DNA from: Rhodobacteraceae bacterium UBA6197
GTDB lineage: Bacteria; Pseudomonadota; Alphaproteobacteria; Rhodobacterales; Rhodobacteraceae
Assembly (NCBI GenBank): GCA_002422085.1
Contig: DISZ01000001.1
Location: forward strand, 1-64,000
Length of the DNA: 64,000 bases
Reading direction: 5' to 3'
Shown here: positions 1-8,971 of the stretch, piece by piece
Layout of the letters: each line of letters begins with the position of its first letter
How positions within the stretch are numbered: position 1 is the stretch's first letter
Program-made: the position numbers and the translations under genes
The notes under the pieces: generated by a model
What the model saw: only the letters and a program-made list of their open reading frames with translations
What the model was told of the DNA's origin: nothing
Databases searched by the model: none

Positions 1-176
1 TGCTGGTCGATCGGATCGTCTGACCTTGGCCGGGCCATCTATCGCAAAGCAGGGACAATGGTTTTACCCGGTGCACGCCGGGGCCGCAGCGCAGGGCTAT
101 GGACTTTCATCTTGATATGCAGGACATCAACTATGACTCTTTCGATACAGAATCAATTCTTGCGTGGAAAGCCGAA

Positions 177-485
177 ATGATCACCTCCGCACAACTGCGG
201 GCTGCCCGCGCGCTGCTCGGAATCGACCAGAAAACGCTGGCTGGAATCGCGGGCGTATCTGTTCCGACGGTCCAACGGATGGAAGCGAGCCAAGGCAATG
301 TGCGCGGCGTCATCGAAAGCCTGACCCGGATCGTCGAAGCGCTGGATCGCGCCGGCATTGAACTTATCCCTGAAGGTGCTGCAAGCAGTGCCGGAGGGCG
401 GGGCGTGCGATTGAAGCACAGCGCCGAGCAAGCCTCGGCAAGGGCGTTGAACGTGGATAACGGAACAAATAATGTCGGCGGTTGA
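177..485 (+). CDS. XRE-family helix-turn-helix regulator
   Basis: A small (102 aa) DNA-binding protein that is essentially one XRE/Cro-type helix-turn-helix (residues about 5-60; the recognition region reads GVSVPTVQRMEAS), followed by a short polar tail. I chose the ATG at 177 because GGAAAG sits just upstream at 166-171 and the family normally begins at this point (MITSAQLRAARALLG). An in-frame start at 99 would add 26 residues of no recognisable character. The gene ends inside the next one: its stop lies 14 bases past the start of the hyfB-like gene, so the two are probably translationally coupled. Inference: it regulates the downstream membrane-complex operon. No palindromic operator was identified. 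Confidence 0.8.
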   Translation: MITSAQLRAARALLGIDQKTLAGIAGVSVPTVQRMEASQGNVRGVIESLTRIVEALDRAGIELIPEGAASSAGGRGVRLKHSAEQASARALNVDNGTNNVGG

Positions 486-2484
486 CTTCACACTCCTGAT
501 TGCCGCGGCCCTTCTGGCGCTTGGGCCGACGGCAATTTTCATCCGGCGACTGTCGTGGGCCGCGACGTTTATCTACGCCTCAGCGATCGTGATGTGCGGG
601 CTGTTTGCCCTGATCGGGTTGGCCGGGCTTGCCGGGTACGGGATCGGGTCTAGCCAAGTGTTGCCTCTAGGCTTGCCCTGGATCGGGGCAAACTTCCATT
701 TCGACGCGCTCACCGCCTTCTTTATGGTCATCCTTGGGATCGGGGGCGGTGCCATCAGCCTGTATGCCGTCGGCTATGGTCGGCACGAACACGCGCCAAT
801 GCGGGTTTTGCCATTCTACCCGGCGTTTCTGGGGGCGATGGCGATGGTGCTTCTGGCCGCCGATGCCTTTACCTTTCTTTTGTCGTGGGAAGTGATGTCG
901 CTACTGTCCTGGGCCTTGGTGCTGACCCATCATCAAGAGGAAGACACCCGAAAAGCGGCCTATGTCTATCTGCTGATGGCGGGTTTTGGCACCATGTCGC
1001 TGCTTCTTGCGTTCGGCCTTCTTGCAGGGCCGGACGGGGCCTATGGCTTTGCCGCGATGCGCGGTGTGACGCGCACCCCTGTGATGGCGGCGGTGATCCT
1101 TGTGCTGATGCTGCTGGGTGCGGGATCAAAGGCTGGGCTTGCGCCGCTGCACGTCTGGTTGCCCCTGGCACATCCCGCCGCACCAAGCCACGTCTCGGCG
1201 CTGATGAGCGGGGTCATGACCAAGATCGCCCTTTACGGGTTCATCCGCGTGGTTTTCGACCTGCTTGGCCCGTCGGCATGGTGGGCAAGCCCGGCGGTGA
1301 TCCTCTTGGGCGCGGTGACGGCCGTACTGGGTATTCTGCTGGCCATGATGGAGCGCGATCTCAAACGCGCGCTGGCCTATAGCACGATCGAAAATATCGG
1401 GGTGATCTTTGCCGCGCTTGGCCTGACAATGGCGTTCCGCGCCAATGGGATGACGGCGGCCGCGGCGCTGGCTTTCACCGCGGCACTGTTCCATATCTTC
1501 AATCACATGGCCTTCAAAAGCCTTCTGTTCATGGGCGCGGGTTCGGTTTTGAACGCAACGGGGCTGCGCGATCTGGACGGGCTTGGCGGTTTGATTCACC
1601 GGATGCCGGTCACCAGCTTTCTGGTTCTGGTAGGCGCCATGGCGATTTCTGCGTTGCCGCCGCTGAACGGCTTTGCGTCGGAATGGTTGCTGTTTCAGGC
1701 TGTATTGTTGAGCCCGCAGATCCCACAGGCCGGATTGCAGCTGATGATCCCGGCTGCGGGTGGTTTGCTGGCGCTGGCGGCGGCGCTGGCGGCGGCGGCT
1801 TTCGTACGGATCTATGGGGTCGGATTTCTGGGCCGGGCGCGCAGCGACGCGGCGCGGTGTGCGGTCGAGGTCGATCGTTTTTCCCTTGCCGCCATGGGCC
1901 TGTTGGCGGCCCTGTGTGTTCTGGTCGGCGTGCTGCCCGGAATCGTCATTGACGCAATTTCTCCGGTGGTCGAAGCGATCCTTGCCGGCAGGCTTCCGGA
2001 TCAAGGGCAAGACGCCTGGTTCACGATCATTCCGATTGCCGAGGCGCGCAGTTCCTACAACGGGCTTCTGGTCATGGTCTTCGTGGCCCTTTCCGCATCG
2101 CTCGCGGCGTGGGCGGTGCATCGCTATGCGTCGCGCCAACTGCGGCGCGCGCCAGCGTGGGACTGCGGCTTCCCGAATGCCGATCCGATCACGCAATACA
2201 GCAGTGGCGGTTTCGCACAACCGCTGCGGCGGGTCCTCGGCGTCAATCTGCTGGGGGCGCGCGAAACGGTGGTCATGCCATTGCCCGGCGACCGAAGCCC
2301 GGCGCGGCTGACGGTCGAGGTTGGCGATCCGGTCTGGGGGCGGATCTACGCGCCGATCGCGGCGACAGTCAGCACTGTTTCAACAAAGATGAATCGTCTG
2401 CAATTCCTGACCATCAGGCGCTACCTCAGTCTGGTCTTCTTGCTGCTCATATTCCTGCTGTTGGGGTTGATGATATGGATCTGA
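472..2484 (+). CDS. hyfB: Hydrogenase-4 subunit B-like antiporter-type membrane subunit
   Basis: A 670-residue integral membrane protein of the NuoL/NuoM/NuoN/MrpA proton-conducting family, about the size of HyfB/HycC. The family signature around residues 225-262 is clear (GLAPLHVWLPLAHPAAPSHV then a long amphipathic/TM stretch), and hydrophobic helices run almost continuously to residue 520, with a soluble loop and a final TM helix at the C terminus. In group 4 hydrogenases and related complexes this subunit provides an ion-translocating channel. The gene overlaps the regulator upstream and the hyfC-like gene downstream, so the block reads as one transcription unit. Whether H+ or Na+ is moved cannot be decided from the sequence. 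Confidence 0.92.
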   Translation: MSAVDFTLLIAAALLALGPTAIFIRRLSWAATFIYASAIVMCGLFALIGLAGLAGYGIGSSQVLPLGLPWIGANFHFDALTAFFMVILGIGGGAISLYAVGYGRHEHAPMRVLPFYPAFLGAMAMVLLAADAFTFLLSWEVMSLLSWALVLTHHQEEDTRKAAYVYLLMAGFGTMSLLLAFGLLAGPDGAYGFAAMRGVTRTPVMAAVILVLMLLGAGSKAGLAPLHVWLPLAHPAAPSHVSALMSGVMTKIALYGFIRVVFDLLGPSAWWASPAVILLGAVTAVLGILLAMMERDLKRALAYSTIENIGVIFAALGLTMAFRANGMTAAAALAFTAALFHIFNHMAFKSLLFMGAGSVLNATGLRDLDGLGGLIHRMPVTSFLVLVGAMAISALPPLNGFASEWLLFQAVLLSPQIPQAGLQLMIPAAGGLLALAAALAAAAFVRIYGVGFLGRARSDAARCAVEVDRFSLAAMGLLAALCVLVGVLPGIVIDAISPVVEAILAGRLPDQGQDAWFTIIPIAEARSSYNGLLVMVFVALSASLAAWAVHRYASRQLRRAPAWDCGFPNADPITQYSSGGFAQPLRRVLGVNLLGARETVVMPLPGDRSPARLTVEVGDPVWGRIYAPIAATVSTVSTKMNRLQFLTIRRYLSLVFLLLIFLLLGLMIWI

Positions 2485-3431
2485 TCCTCGGCCTTCTTGT
2501 CCAAGGCATTCAAATGGTGCTGGTTGTTGCATTGGCGCCGTTGCTTGTGGGGATTGTGCGCAAGGTCAAGTCCCGGCTGACGCGGCGACAGGGCGCGCCG
2601 CTGATCCAGCCCTATCGCGACATCCTGCGCCTGATGCGCAAGGAAGTGGTTCTGGCCGAGAACGCATCCTGGCTATTCCGGGTAGTCCCTTACATGGTTT
2701 TCGCGGCCACCTGGGTTGCGGCGGCGCTGATACCGACTTTCGCCACCGGGCTTCAGTTCAGCTGGACAGCGGATCTTATCGCCATTGTGGCGTTGCTTGG
2801 CAGTGCGCGATTTTTTCTGGCGCTTGCCGGGATGGATGTCGGCACAAGCTTTGGCGGGATCGGATCAAGCCGCGAGATGATGATCGCCTCGATGGCCGAG
2901 CCGGCAATGATGCTTACGGTCTTTTCACTGGCGCTGGTTGCCGGATCGACCCAGCTTTCGACTGTTGCCGACTACCTTGCATCGCCAGAGGTGGGGCTTC
3001 GTGTCTCGCTTGGGATGGGGCTTGTGGCGTTGGTGGTCGTGGCGCTGGCCGAAAATGCCCGGATCCCTGTGGACAACCCCGGCACTCATCTGGAAGTGAC
3101 GATGGTGCATGAGGCGATGGTTCTCGAATATTCCGGCCGTCATCTGGCAATGATCGAACTTGCCTCGGCATTGAAACTCTTGCTCTATGTTTCGCTTATC
3201 GGCTGCGTCTTCTTCCCGTGGGGAATTGCCGGTAGCGACGACGGCATTGCCGGGTATCTTCGGGGCGCCGTGCTATATCTTTCCAAACTGGTCATCGCCG
3301 GGGTATTGCTCGCAGTTTTCGAGACCTCAACGGCAAAGATGCGTGTTTTCCGGGTCCCTGACTTTGTTGGCATCGCTCTGATGCTGGCGCTGCTCGGCAC
3401 CTTGCTTCTATTTGTCTCCAGGAGCCTTTGA
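2475..3431 (+). CDS. hyfC: Hydrogenase-4 subunit C-like (NuoH-type) membrane subunit
   Basis: A 318-residue multi-pass protein of the NuoH/HyfC/HycD family, the membrane subunit that anchors the peripheral arm and forms the entrance of the coupling channel. The diagnostic stretch is near residues 195-225 (ENARIPVDNPGTHLEVTM followed by HEAMVLEYSGRH), matching the acidic loop of NuoH homologues. The N-terminal QGAPLIQPYRDILRL motif is also typical. The start at 2475 overlaps the end of the hyfB-like gene by 10 bases and the stop overlaps the next start (TGATG), as expected in a tightly coupled operon. Confidence 0.92.
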   Translation: MDLILGLLVQGIQMVLVVALAPLLVGIVRKVKSRLTRRQGAPLIQPYRDILRLMRKEVVLAENASWLFRVVPYMVFAATWVAAALIPTFATGLQFSWTADLIAIVALLGSARFFLALAGMDVGTSFGGIGSSREMMIASMAEPAMMLTVFSLALVAGSTQLSTVADYLASPEVGLRVSLGMGLVALVVVALAENARIPVDNPGTHLEVTMVHEAMVLEYSGRHLAMIELASALKLLLYVSLIGCVFFPWGIAGSDDGIAGYLRGAVLYLSKLVIAGVLLAVFETSTAKMRVFRVPDFVGIALMLALLGTLLLFVSRSL

Positions 3432-4093
3432 TGGACAGGATTGCGTTTGACATCGCGCATCTTCTGGCGGGCGGGCTGTTGCTGGTCAGCTTCATGATGA
3501 TTTATCAGGACCGAATGTTCTCCCTGCTGCGTGTGTTCGCCTTTCACGCGGTCGTTCTTTCGCTGTCGGTCGCCTGGCAGGCCTATAATCAAAACGCGCC
3601 GCATCTTTACATTACTGCGGCCATCGCCTTGATATTCAAGGCTATCATCATTCCCGGCGCGCTGCGCAGGATTGTCCTGCAACTTGATATCCACCGCGAG
3701 GTCGAGAACGTCGTCGGCATTGGCGTGACAATGCTTGCCGGTATTGGACTGTCGGCCCTGTCGATCGTTCTGATGTTGCGGGTCACCAATACCGCCGACG
3801 CCTTTGCCCGCGAAGACATGGCGTTTGCCCTTTCGGTCGTCCTGCTTGGACTCTTGATGATGGTGACGCGCCGCAATGCCGTCAGCCAGATCGTTGGCTT
3901 CATGTCACTTGAAAACGGCATGATCCTGGCCGCTGCGGGTGCGAAGGGCATGCCGCTCGTGGTCGAAATCAGCGTTGCCTTTTCGGTCCTGGTCGCCTTC
4001 ATCGTGATCGGCGTTTTTCTGTTCCGTATTCGCGAGCGGTTCGACTCGGTGGATGTCAACGTCATGGACCGGCATCGTGGAGACCAAAGGTAA
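3431..4093 (+). CDS. hyfE: Hydrogenase-4 component E-like membrane subunit
   Basis: A 220-residue membrane protein with about six predicted TM segments, matching HyfE in size and character. Its C-terminal half resembles NuoK/MrpC (GFMSLENGMILAAAGAKGMP), as known for HyfE. The ATG at 3431 overlaps the preceding stop (TGATG) and the last base of its stop codon is the first base of the next start (TAATG at 4091). A TTG three bases upstream would add one residue and is less likely. In the complex it should sit between the antiporter-like subunits. Confidence 0.88.
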   Translation: MDRIAFDIAHLLAGGLLLVSFMMIYQDRMFSLLRVFAFHAVVLSLSVAWQAYNQNAPHLYITAAIALIFKAIIIPGALRRIVLQLDIHREVENVVGIGVTMLAGIGLSALSIVLMLRVTNTADAFAREDMAFALSVVLLGLLMMVTRRNAVSQIVGFMSLENGMILAAAGAKGMPLVVEISVAFSVLVAFIVIGVFLFRIRERFDSVDVNVMDRHRGDQR

Positions 4094-5541
4094 TGGCGCT
4101 ATTTTCGAATCCGGTGCAATTGATCCTTGCCGTGCCAATGATATCTGCCGCCGTGCTGGCGATATTGCCCGGCTACAAACTATCCTCCCGGATCAATGTT
4201 CTGGCCTGTCTGGTAACGTTCCTGGCGGCGTTCTCGTTGTTTTTCATCGCCCCCCCGGCCCCCGGCACCTATTTGCTGATCGACGAGCTGAACATCGTTT
4301 TCATCGTGCTCAACACGTTCGTTGGCTTCACGGCTTCGACTTTCTCGGCCAGCTATATCGCGCACGAACTGGAAACCGGGCGCTTGACGCCGATCTATCT
4401 GCGCTTTTACCACGCCATGTATCAGGTGATGATGTTCGGGATGAACCTGGCGCTGACGACCAACAATATCGGTCTGATGTGGGTCGCGGTCGAGATCGCC
4501 ACACTGTCGACGGTCCTGATGGTCGGGATCTACCGCACGCACGAGGCGCTGGAAGCGGCCTGGAAATACTTTATCCTGGGTAGCGTCGGCATCGCGCTTG
4601 CGCTGTTCGGAACGATCCTGGTCTATCTGTCGGCGCAACCGGTTCTGGGCGAAGGGCCGCCGGCGATGATCTGGACCAACCTGCAGGCAAACGCGGCACG
4701 TTTTGATCCGGCGCTTTTGAACCTTGCCTTCATCTTCCTGTTGCTGGGCTACGGGACCAAGGTCGGCCTTGCCCCGCTTCACGCCTGGTTGCCCGACGCG
4801 CATGCCGAGGGCCCGACACCAATTTCCGCCGTCTTGTCGGGCCTGTTGCTGAACGTGGCGCTCTATGCCGTCTTGCGGTTCAAGATGCTGATGTCGGCCA
4901 ATCCAGGTGCGTTGGATCCTGGCCCGATGATGATTGCAATGGGGCTGGTTTCGCTGATTTTCGCGGCACTGATGCTTTATCGCCGTCGCGACATCAAACG
5001 GTTGTTCGCCTATTCTTCGATCGAGCATATGGGCATCATCGTCTTTGCCTTCGGAATTGGTGGCCCGCTGGCGAATTTCGCCGGGCTGCTGCACATGGTC
5101 ATGCACAGCCTGACCAAATCGGCGATCTTTTTTTCGGTCGGACATATTGCGCAGATCAAGGGCACCCAGAAGATATCTGAAATCAGGGGGCTGACCCAAA
5201 GCCACCCGGTGCTGGGCTGGGGGCTTGCGGCAGGTGTGCTGGCAATTGCCGGCATGCCGCCGTTCGGCGTGTTCATGAGTGAATTTCTGGTCGTAAGCAC
5301 GACATTCGATCGCCAACCGATCCTGGCGTTGCTTCTGGTGCTTGGCCTGCTGCTGGCCTTTGGGGCGCTGTTGTTGCGGCTTACGGGTTTCATCTTTGGC
5401 GAACCCACGGGTTCATTGAAACCGTCCGAGGCATCCTATGTGCCGCTTATCGCGCATATGAGCCTGGTTTTGATGGCAGGGGTTTATCTGCCTGGGCCGA
5501 TGGTCGCCTGGTTTCAGGCGGTTGCACGGCTATTGGGATAG
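4093..5541 (+). CDS. hyfF: Hydrogenase-4 subunit F-like antiporter-type membrane subunit
   Basis: A second NuoN/NuoL-family proton-conducting subunit (482 aa, the normal length for HyfF) with about 14 predicted TM helices. The family motif lies near residues 220-255 (KVGLAPLHAWLPDAHAEGPT then a TM helix). With the hyfB-like gene this gives the complex two antiporter-like subunits. The hyfD counterpart present in the E. coli hyf operon is absent here. Start and stop are tightly coupled to the hyfE-like gene; the hyfG-like gene follows after 8 bases. Confidence 0.92.
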   Translation: MALFSNPVQLILAVPMISAAVLAILPGYKLSSRINVLACLVTFLAAFSLFFIAPPAPGTYLLIDELNIVFIVLNTFVGFTASTFSASYIAHELETGRLTPIYLRFYHAMYQVMMFGMNLALTTNNIGLMWVAVEIATLSTVLMVGIYRTHEALEAAWKYFILGSVGIALALFGTILVYLSAQPVLGEGPPAMIWTNLQANAARFDPALLNLAFIFLLLGYGTKVGLAPLHAWLPDAHAEGPTPISAVLSGLLLNVALYAVLRFKMLMSANPGALDPGPMMIAMGLVSLIFAALMLYRRRDIKRLFAYSSIEHMGIIVFAFGIGGPLANFAGLLHMVMHSLTKSAIFFSVGHIAQIKGTQKISEIRGLTQSHPVLGWGLAAGVLAIAGMPPFGVFMSEFLVVSTTFDRQPILALLLVLGLLLAFGALLLRLTGFIFGEPTGSLKPSEASYVPLIAHMSLVLMAGVYLPGPMVAWFQAVARLLG

Positions 5542-5549
5542 GGGGGCAG

Positions 5550-7061
5550 ATGTCAGAGATCGCGCAAGAATTGACCGTCACAGCCGCCGCGTTTCGCAGC
5601 GGGGCAATGCCCGTCACAAAAGTGACACGCAAGCTTTGGCAGCAGGCGGCAGGTGATCTGTCGCGGGGCCTGATAACCCTGCTCAGCCTCTGGGCCGACC
5701 ACAAGGCCGTCTACATGGCCCTGCTGAACGAAGATACGAAACACATTGGCGTCCTGCGGCTTGATATCCGGCGCGACGATTTTCCGTCGGTCAGTCAGTT
5801 CCACGCCCCGGCCGGGCGCCTTGAAAGGGCCATTTCCGATCTCTTCGGAATAAGGCCCGATGGGGCCGATGATACCCGGCCCTGGCTTGACCACGGTCGT
5901 TGGCAGATATCGCATCCGCTGGGCGCTACCGAGCCCGCCGAAGGGCCGGTCGTCTATGAATTCTTGCCAATTGAAGGCGAAAGCCTGCATCAGGTCGCCG
6001 TTGGCCCGGTGCACGCGGGCATCATCGAACCGGGGCATTTTCGCATTACCGTCCAAGGTGAAACCGTGGTTCGGCTGGAAGTGCGGCTGGGCTATACCCA
6101 CAAGGGCACTGACAGCCTCATGGTCGGAGCGGCGCCCGAGCGCGGTGCAATGCTTGCCGCACGCACGTCGGGTGACAGCACGGTGGCCTACGGTTGGGCC
6201 TTTGCCCAGGCGGTCGAGGCGGCGCTTGGCACCGAGGTGCCGGAACGCGCCATTTGGTTGCGCGCCCTGATGGCCGAGCTGGAACGGCTTGCCAACCATC
6301 TGGGCGATATCGGCGGCATCTGCAACGACGCCGCCTTTGGCATGATGCTGGCCCAATGTTCGGTCCTGCGCGAGCGGGTATTGCGGGCCTCCATGCAAAG
6401 TTTCGGCCATCGCCTGATGCGCGATATCATCATTCCGGGCGGCGTTGCGCGCGATCTTGATGACGAAGGGCACCGCGCCCTGCTTGCACTCGTCGCCAGC
6501 ATACGCGCCGCTTTTCCGTCAATCGTGGCGCTTTATGACCGCACGGCCTCGCTTCTGGATCGAACCGTGTCCACGGGGGTGTTGAAGCCCGCGCTCGCCC
6601 GCCGGTTCGGCGCAGGCGGTTACGTCGGACGCGCCTCGGGGCGGGATTTCGATAGCCGGCGGGATATTCCTTATGCGCCCTATGACCGGCTGACCTTCGA
6701 AGTCCCGAAACGCGACGAAGGCGATGTGGATGCCCGTATCTGGATTCGGATACGCGAAGTCGAACAAAGTCTGTCGATAATAATGCAGATCCTGCACCAG
6801 CTGCCCGGTGGCCCGATCCATACGCCTGCGGTTCCGGTTGGTCAGCCGCGCCAAGGCTTGGGATTGGTTGAGGGTTTCCGAGGAGACATCCTGATCTGGG
6901 TAGCGCTGGATGCCAAAGGCCGCGTCGCTCGTTGCCACATGCGAGATCCGTCCTGGTTTCAATGGCCGCTGCTGGAAGCGGTGATCGAAGGCAACATCAT
7001 CGCCGACTTTCCGCTCTGCAACAAATCCTTCAACTGCTCTTATTCCGGCCACGACCTATGA
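5550..7061 (+). CDS. hyfG: HyfG/NuoCD-like large subunit lacking canonical [NiFe] ligands
   Basis: A 503-residue fusion of a NuoC-like N-terminal domain (about 1-140) and a NuoD/HyfG-like catalytic-fold domain (about 145-503; GYTHKGTDSLM then RTSGDSTVAYG). In true [NiFe] hydrogenases the first metal motif is RxCGxC. Here residues 205-210 read R-T-S-G-D-S, so both Cys are Ser (S207, S210). The C-terminal motif, normally DPCxxC, ends the protein as FNCSYSGHDL with at most one aligned Cys (C496); a further Cys is C490. No C-terminal extension for a maturation peptidase is present. Known from the family: energy-converting hydrogenase-related (Ehr) complexes have lost these ligands. I infer that this subunit does not carry a NiFe centre; its substrate is unknown. 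Confidence 0.88.
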   Translation: MSEIAQELTVTAAAFRSGAMPVTKVTRKLWQQAAGDLSRGLITLLSLWADHKAVYMALLNEDTKHIGVLRLDIRRDDFPSVSQFHAPAGRLERAISDLFGIRPDGADDTRPWLDHGRWQISHPLGATEPAEGPVVYEFLPIEGESLHQVAVGPVHAGIIEPGHFRITVQGETVVRLEVRLGYTHKGTDSLMVGAAPERGAMLAARTSGDSTVAYGWAFAQAVEAALGTEVPERAIWLRALMAELERLANHLGDIGGICNDAAFGMMLAQCSVLRERVLRASMQSFGHRLMRDIIIPGGVARDLDDEGHRALLALVASIRAAFPSIVALYDRTASLLDRTVSTGVLKPALARRFGAGGYVGRASGRDFDSRRDIPYAPYDRLTFEVPKRDEGDVDARIWIRIREVEQSLSIIMQILHQLPGGPIHTPAVPVGQPRQGLGLVEGFRGDILIWVALDAKGRVARCHMRDPSWFQWPLLEAVIEGNIIADFPLCNKSFNCSYSGHDL

Positions 7062-7071
7062 AGGACCAGCC

Positions 7072-7593
7072 ATGCGCAAATTCCTGATAGACGGCCTGAC
7101 CCGCCGCCCCCTGACCGAGCCGAAGCCTGATCCGGTCGACGCCGCGATCGAAGAGCTTGGGCAGAAGATCCACAACCATCTCTATCGCCGTCTCGGCCGC
7201 AGCCTGTCGATCCGGCTTGTGGATGCCGGATCCTGCAATGGTTGCGAGTTGGAGATCAACGCGCTGAGCAATCCCTTCTATGATCTGGAGCGGTTCGGCC
7301 TTCGGTTCGTCGCGTCACCACGGCATGCCGATGTTCTGATGGTCACTGGGCCGATCACCCGCAACATGGCCGAGGCGCTCCGGCGAACCTTTGACGCGAT
7401 GCCTGAACCCAAATGGGTTGTGGCGATCGGCGATTGCGCGCGCGATGGCGGTTGTTTTGCCGGAAGCTACGCAATCGTTGGCGGACTGGATGCCATCGTG
7501 CCGGTGGATCTCCATATTCCGGGCTGCCCGCCGAACCCGACGGAATTGCTGCAAGGACTGTTGCCCTTGCTCGAAAGCGTTGAGGCGGGCTGA
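7072..7593 (+). CDS. hyfI: HyfI/NuoB-like small Fe-S subunit
   Basis: A 173-residue homologue of NuoB/HyfI/HycG, the small subunit carrying the proximal [4Fe-4S] cluster next to the large-subunit active site. The cluster ligands look intact: C55 and C58 (GSCNGCELE), C122 (GDC) and C152 (GCPPNP); an additional Cys is C128. It follows the hyfG-like gene by 10 bases with AAGGA upstream. It is the last gene of the operon: no hyfH-type ferredoxin subunit, no hyfA and no hyp maturation gene follows. An intact cluster next to a large subunit without NiFe ligands suggests the complex still transfers electrons. Confidence 0.9.
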   Translation: MRKFLIDGLTRRPLTEPKPDPVDAAIEELGQKIHNHLYRRLGRSLSIRLVDAGSCNGCELEINALSNPFYDLERFGLRFVASPRHADVLMVTGPITRNMAEALRRTFDAMPEPKWVVAIGDCARDGGCFAGSYAIVGGLDAIVPVDLHIPGCPPNPTELLQGLLPLLESVEAG

Positions 7594-7868
7594 GACGGGA
7601 CAGGCGCAACTGGTTTCGATTTCCAGGATCTGCTTTGGTCACCGGATGCCTTCAGCCCGTGGTCGTCTGCCAAGTAGCCGTCGCAATATCTGCCCGAACG
7701 GGCATCCGTCGGTCCATGCAAAGCGACACCAAGGACACAGCCGCAAATGCATCGACTTGCCTGACGTGGGCCACTGTGCGTGCGGCCTTCTTTCCGGCGC
7801 GCCGGCATGGGGGCGGATAGGCCGTCGAACGCGTGTCGGCAATAGCATGCCGCCGCTGCCGGTTCTTG

Positions 7869-8762
7869 TCAGCCGGTCAATATGGGCCGAAGCGCATCAA
7901 TTTCCCGCAACACGAAATCGAAGAATGCTGTGATACGACGGGTATGGCGCTGATCCGGATGGGCCAGAATCCGCCAGGCGCGAGTCAACTCCGGGATTGG
8001 GCCCAAAACGCGTATCAGGTCCGATTCGAAATCTCCCAAAGCCATCGGCAACGCCGAGACGCCGACGCCGGCCTTGGTCGCGTAGATCAGCCCCAGAACG
8101 CTGGTGTTGCGCGCCACATAGTAAGCGTTCGGCGCGACCTCGTGAAGCCAGGTTACCGCGCGATGCTTGGTCATGCTCTCTTCGAAACCGATCAGGGGAT
8201 GATCGCCGATTTCTGCGATGCCTGACGGGGCGCCGTGGCGCTCGACATAGTCGCGGCTGGCGTAGATCGCCCAAAGCGAATCCGCGATCTTGCGCCCGAC
8301 CAGAATGTCGTCATCGGTGTCGCCGGACCGCAATGCCACGTCTGCTTCGCCGTGGGTCAGATCGACGTAGTGATCGCTGAGCACGAACTCGACCTTGAGG
8401 TCGGGGTGTGCATCATGAAACCTCTCCAGAAACCCCGTTTGCGTCAGGCGAAATGCCACCGGCTCTGGACAGGTAAGTCGGATGATCCCTAGCTGCGCGC
8501 GCGCCAGATCGCTGAAATTATTCTCAAACACAGTAGCGGCGGCCTCCACCGTTCGTGCGAACGGCAGGACTGCATGCCCAAGCTCTGTCATTTGGTAGCC
8601 GGTCGGCAACCGCTCGACCAGTCTTTGGCCGAACTGCTTTTCGAGGTTCAGCAATCTGCGCTGGACGGTCGACTGATTGACCCCCAGAGCACGACCCGCA
8701 GCAAGCGTGCTGCCGTTCTGTGCGACCGCGATAAAGAACTTGAGATCGTTCCAGTCGAACAT
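7869..8762 (-). CDS. LysR-family transcriptional regulator
   Basis: A 297-residue LysR-type regulator: N-terminal winged helix-turn-helix (residues 3-62, DLKFFIAVAQNGSTLAAGRA) and a periplasmic-binding-protein-like effector domain (about 90-290). It is divergent from the methyltransferase gene, with 209 bases between them, the usual arrangement for a LysR gene and its target. A short inverted repeat (CTTCA-TT-TGAAG, 8876-8887) lies in the gap, but I cannot say it is the operator. The effector is unknown. Confidence 0.88.
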   Translation of the reverse strand: MFDWNDLKFFIAVAQNGSTLAAGRALGVNQSTVQRRLLNLEKQFGQRLVERLPTGYQMTELGHAVLPFARTVEAAATVFENNFSDLARAQLGIIRLTCPEPVAFRLTQTGFLERFHDAHPDLKVEFVLSDHYVDLTHGEADVALRSGDTDDDILVGRKIADSLWAIYASRDYVERHGAPSGIAEIGDHPLIGFEESMTKHRAVTWLHEVAPNAYYVARNTSVLGLIYATKAGVGVSALPMALGDFESDLIRVLGPIPELTRAWRILAHPDQRHTRRITAFFDFVLREIDALRPILTG

Positions 8763-8971
8763 TTTGAACCTCGCATCTCTACGGCCCCGTTATGCAAACC
8801 TGCGGCTTCCGGGCTGATATGAACAGGCGTAATCTGGCGTTGCAGGGACTTGCCATGGTTTCAAGCAACACTAGCCTTCATTTGAAGGCGATACCTGCCC
8901 AAAGCGCCATGCCCCTGCAGTCTCATGCCAAGGGCACGGTTTGGTAACCCCAAAGCGTCGGAGATGTCGAA

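Noticed and set aside
1..98. 3' end of an upstream gene (a frame stopping at base 22)
   Set aside because: Only seven codons are visible; nothing can be said about it.
1126..2220. Minus-strand open frame (364 codons) inside the hyfB-like gene
   Set aside because: Shadow frame; Arg/Gln/His-rich, no motif.
472..7593. A functional [NiFe] hydrogenase or formate hydrogenlyase
   Set aside because: The NiFe-binding Cys pair at the first motif is Ser/Ser and no maturation genes are present in the window.
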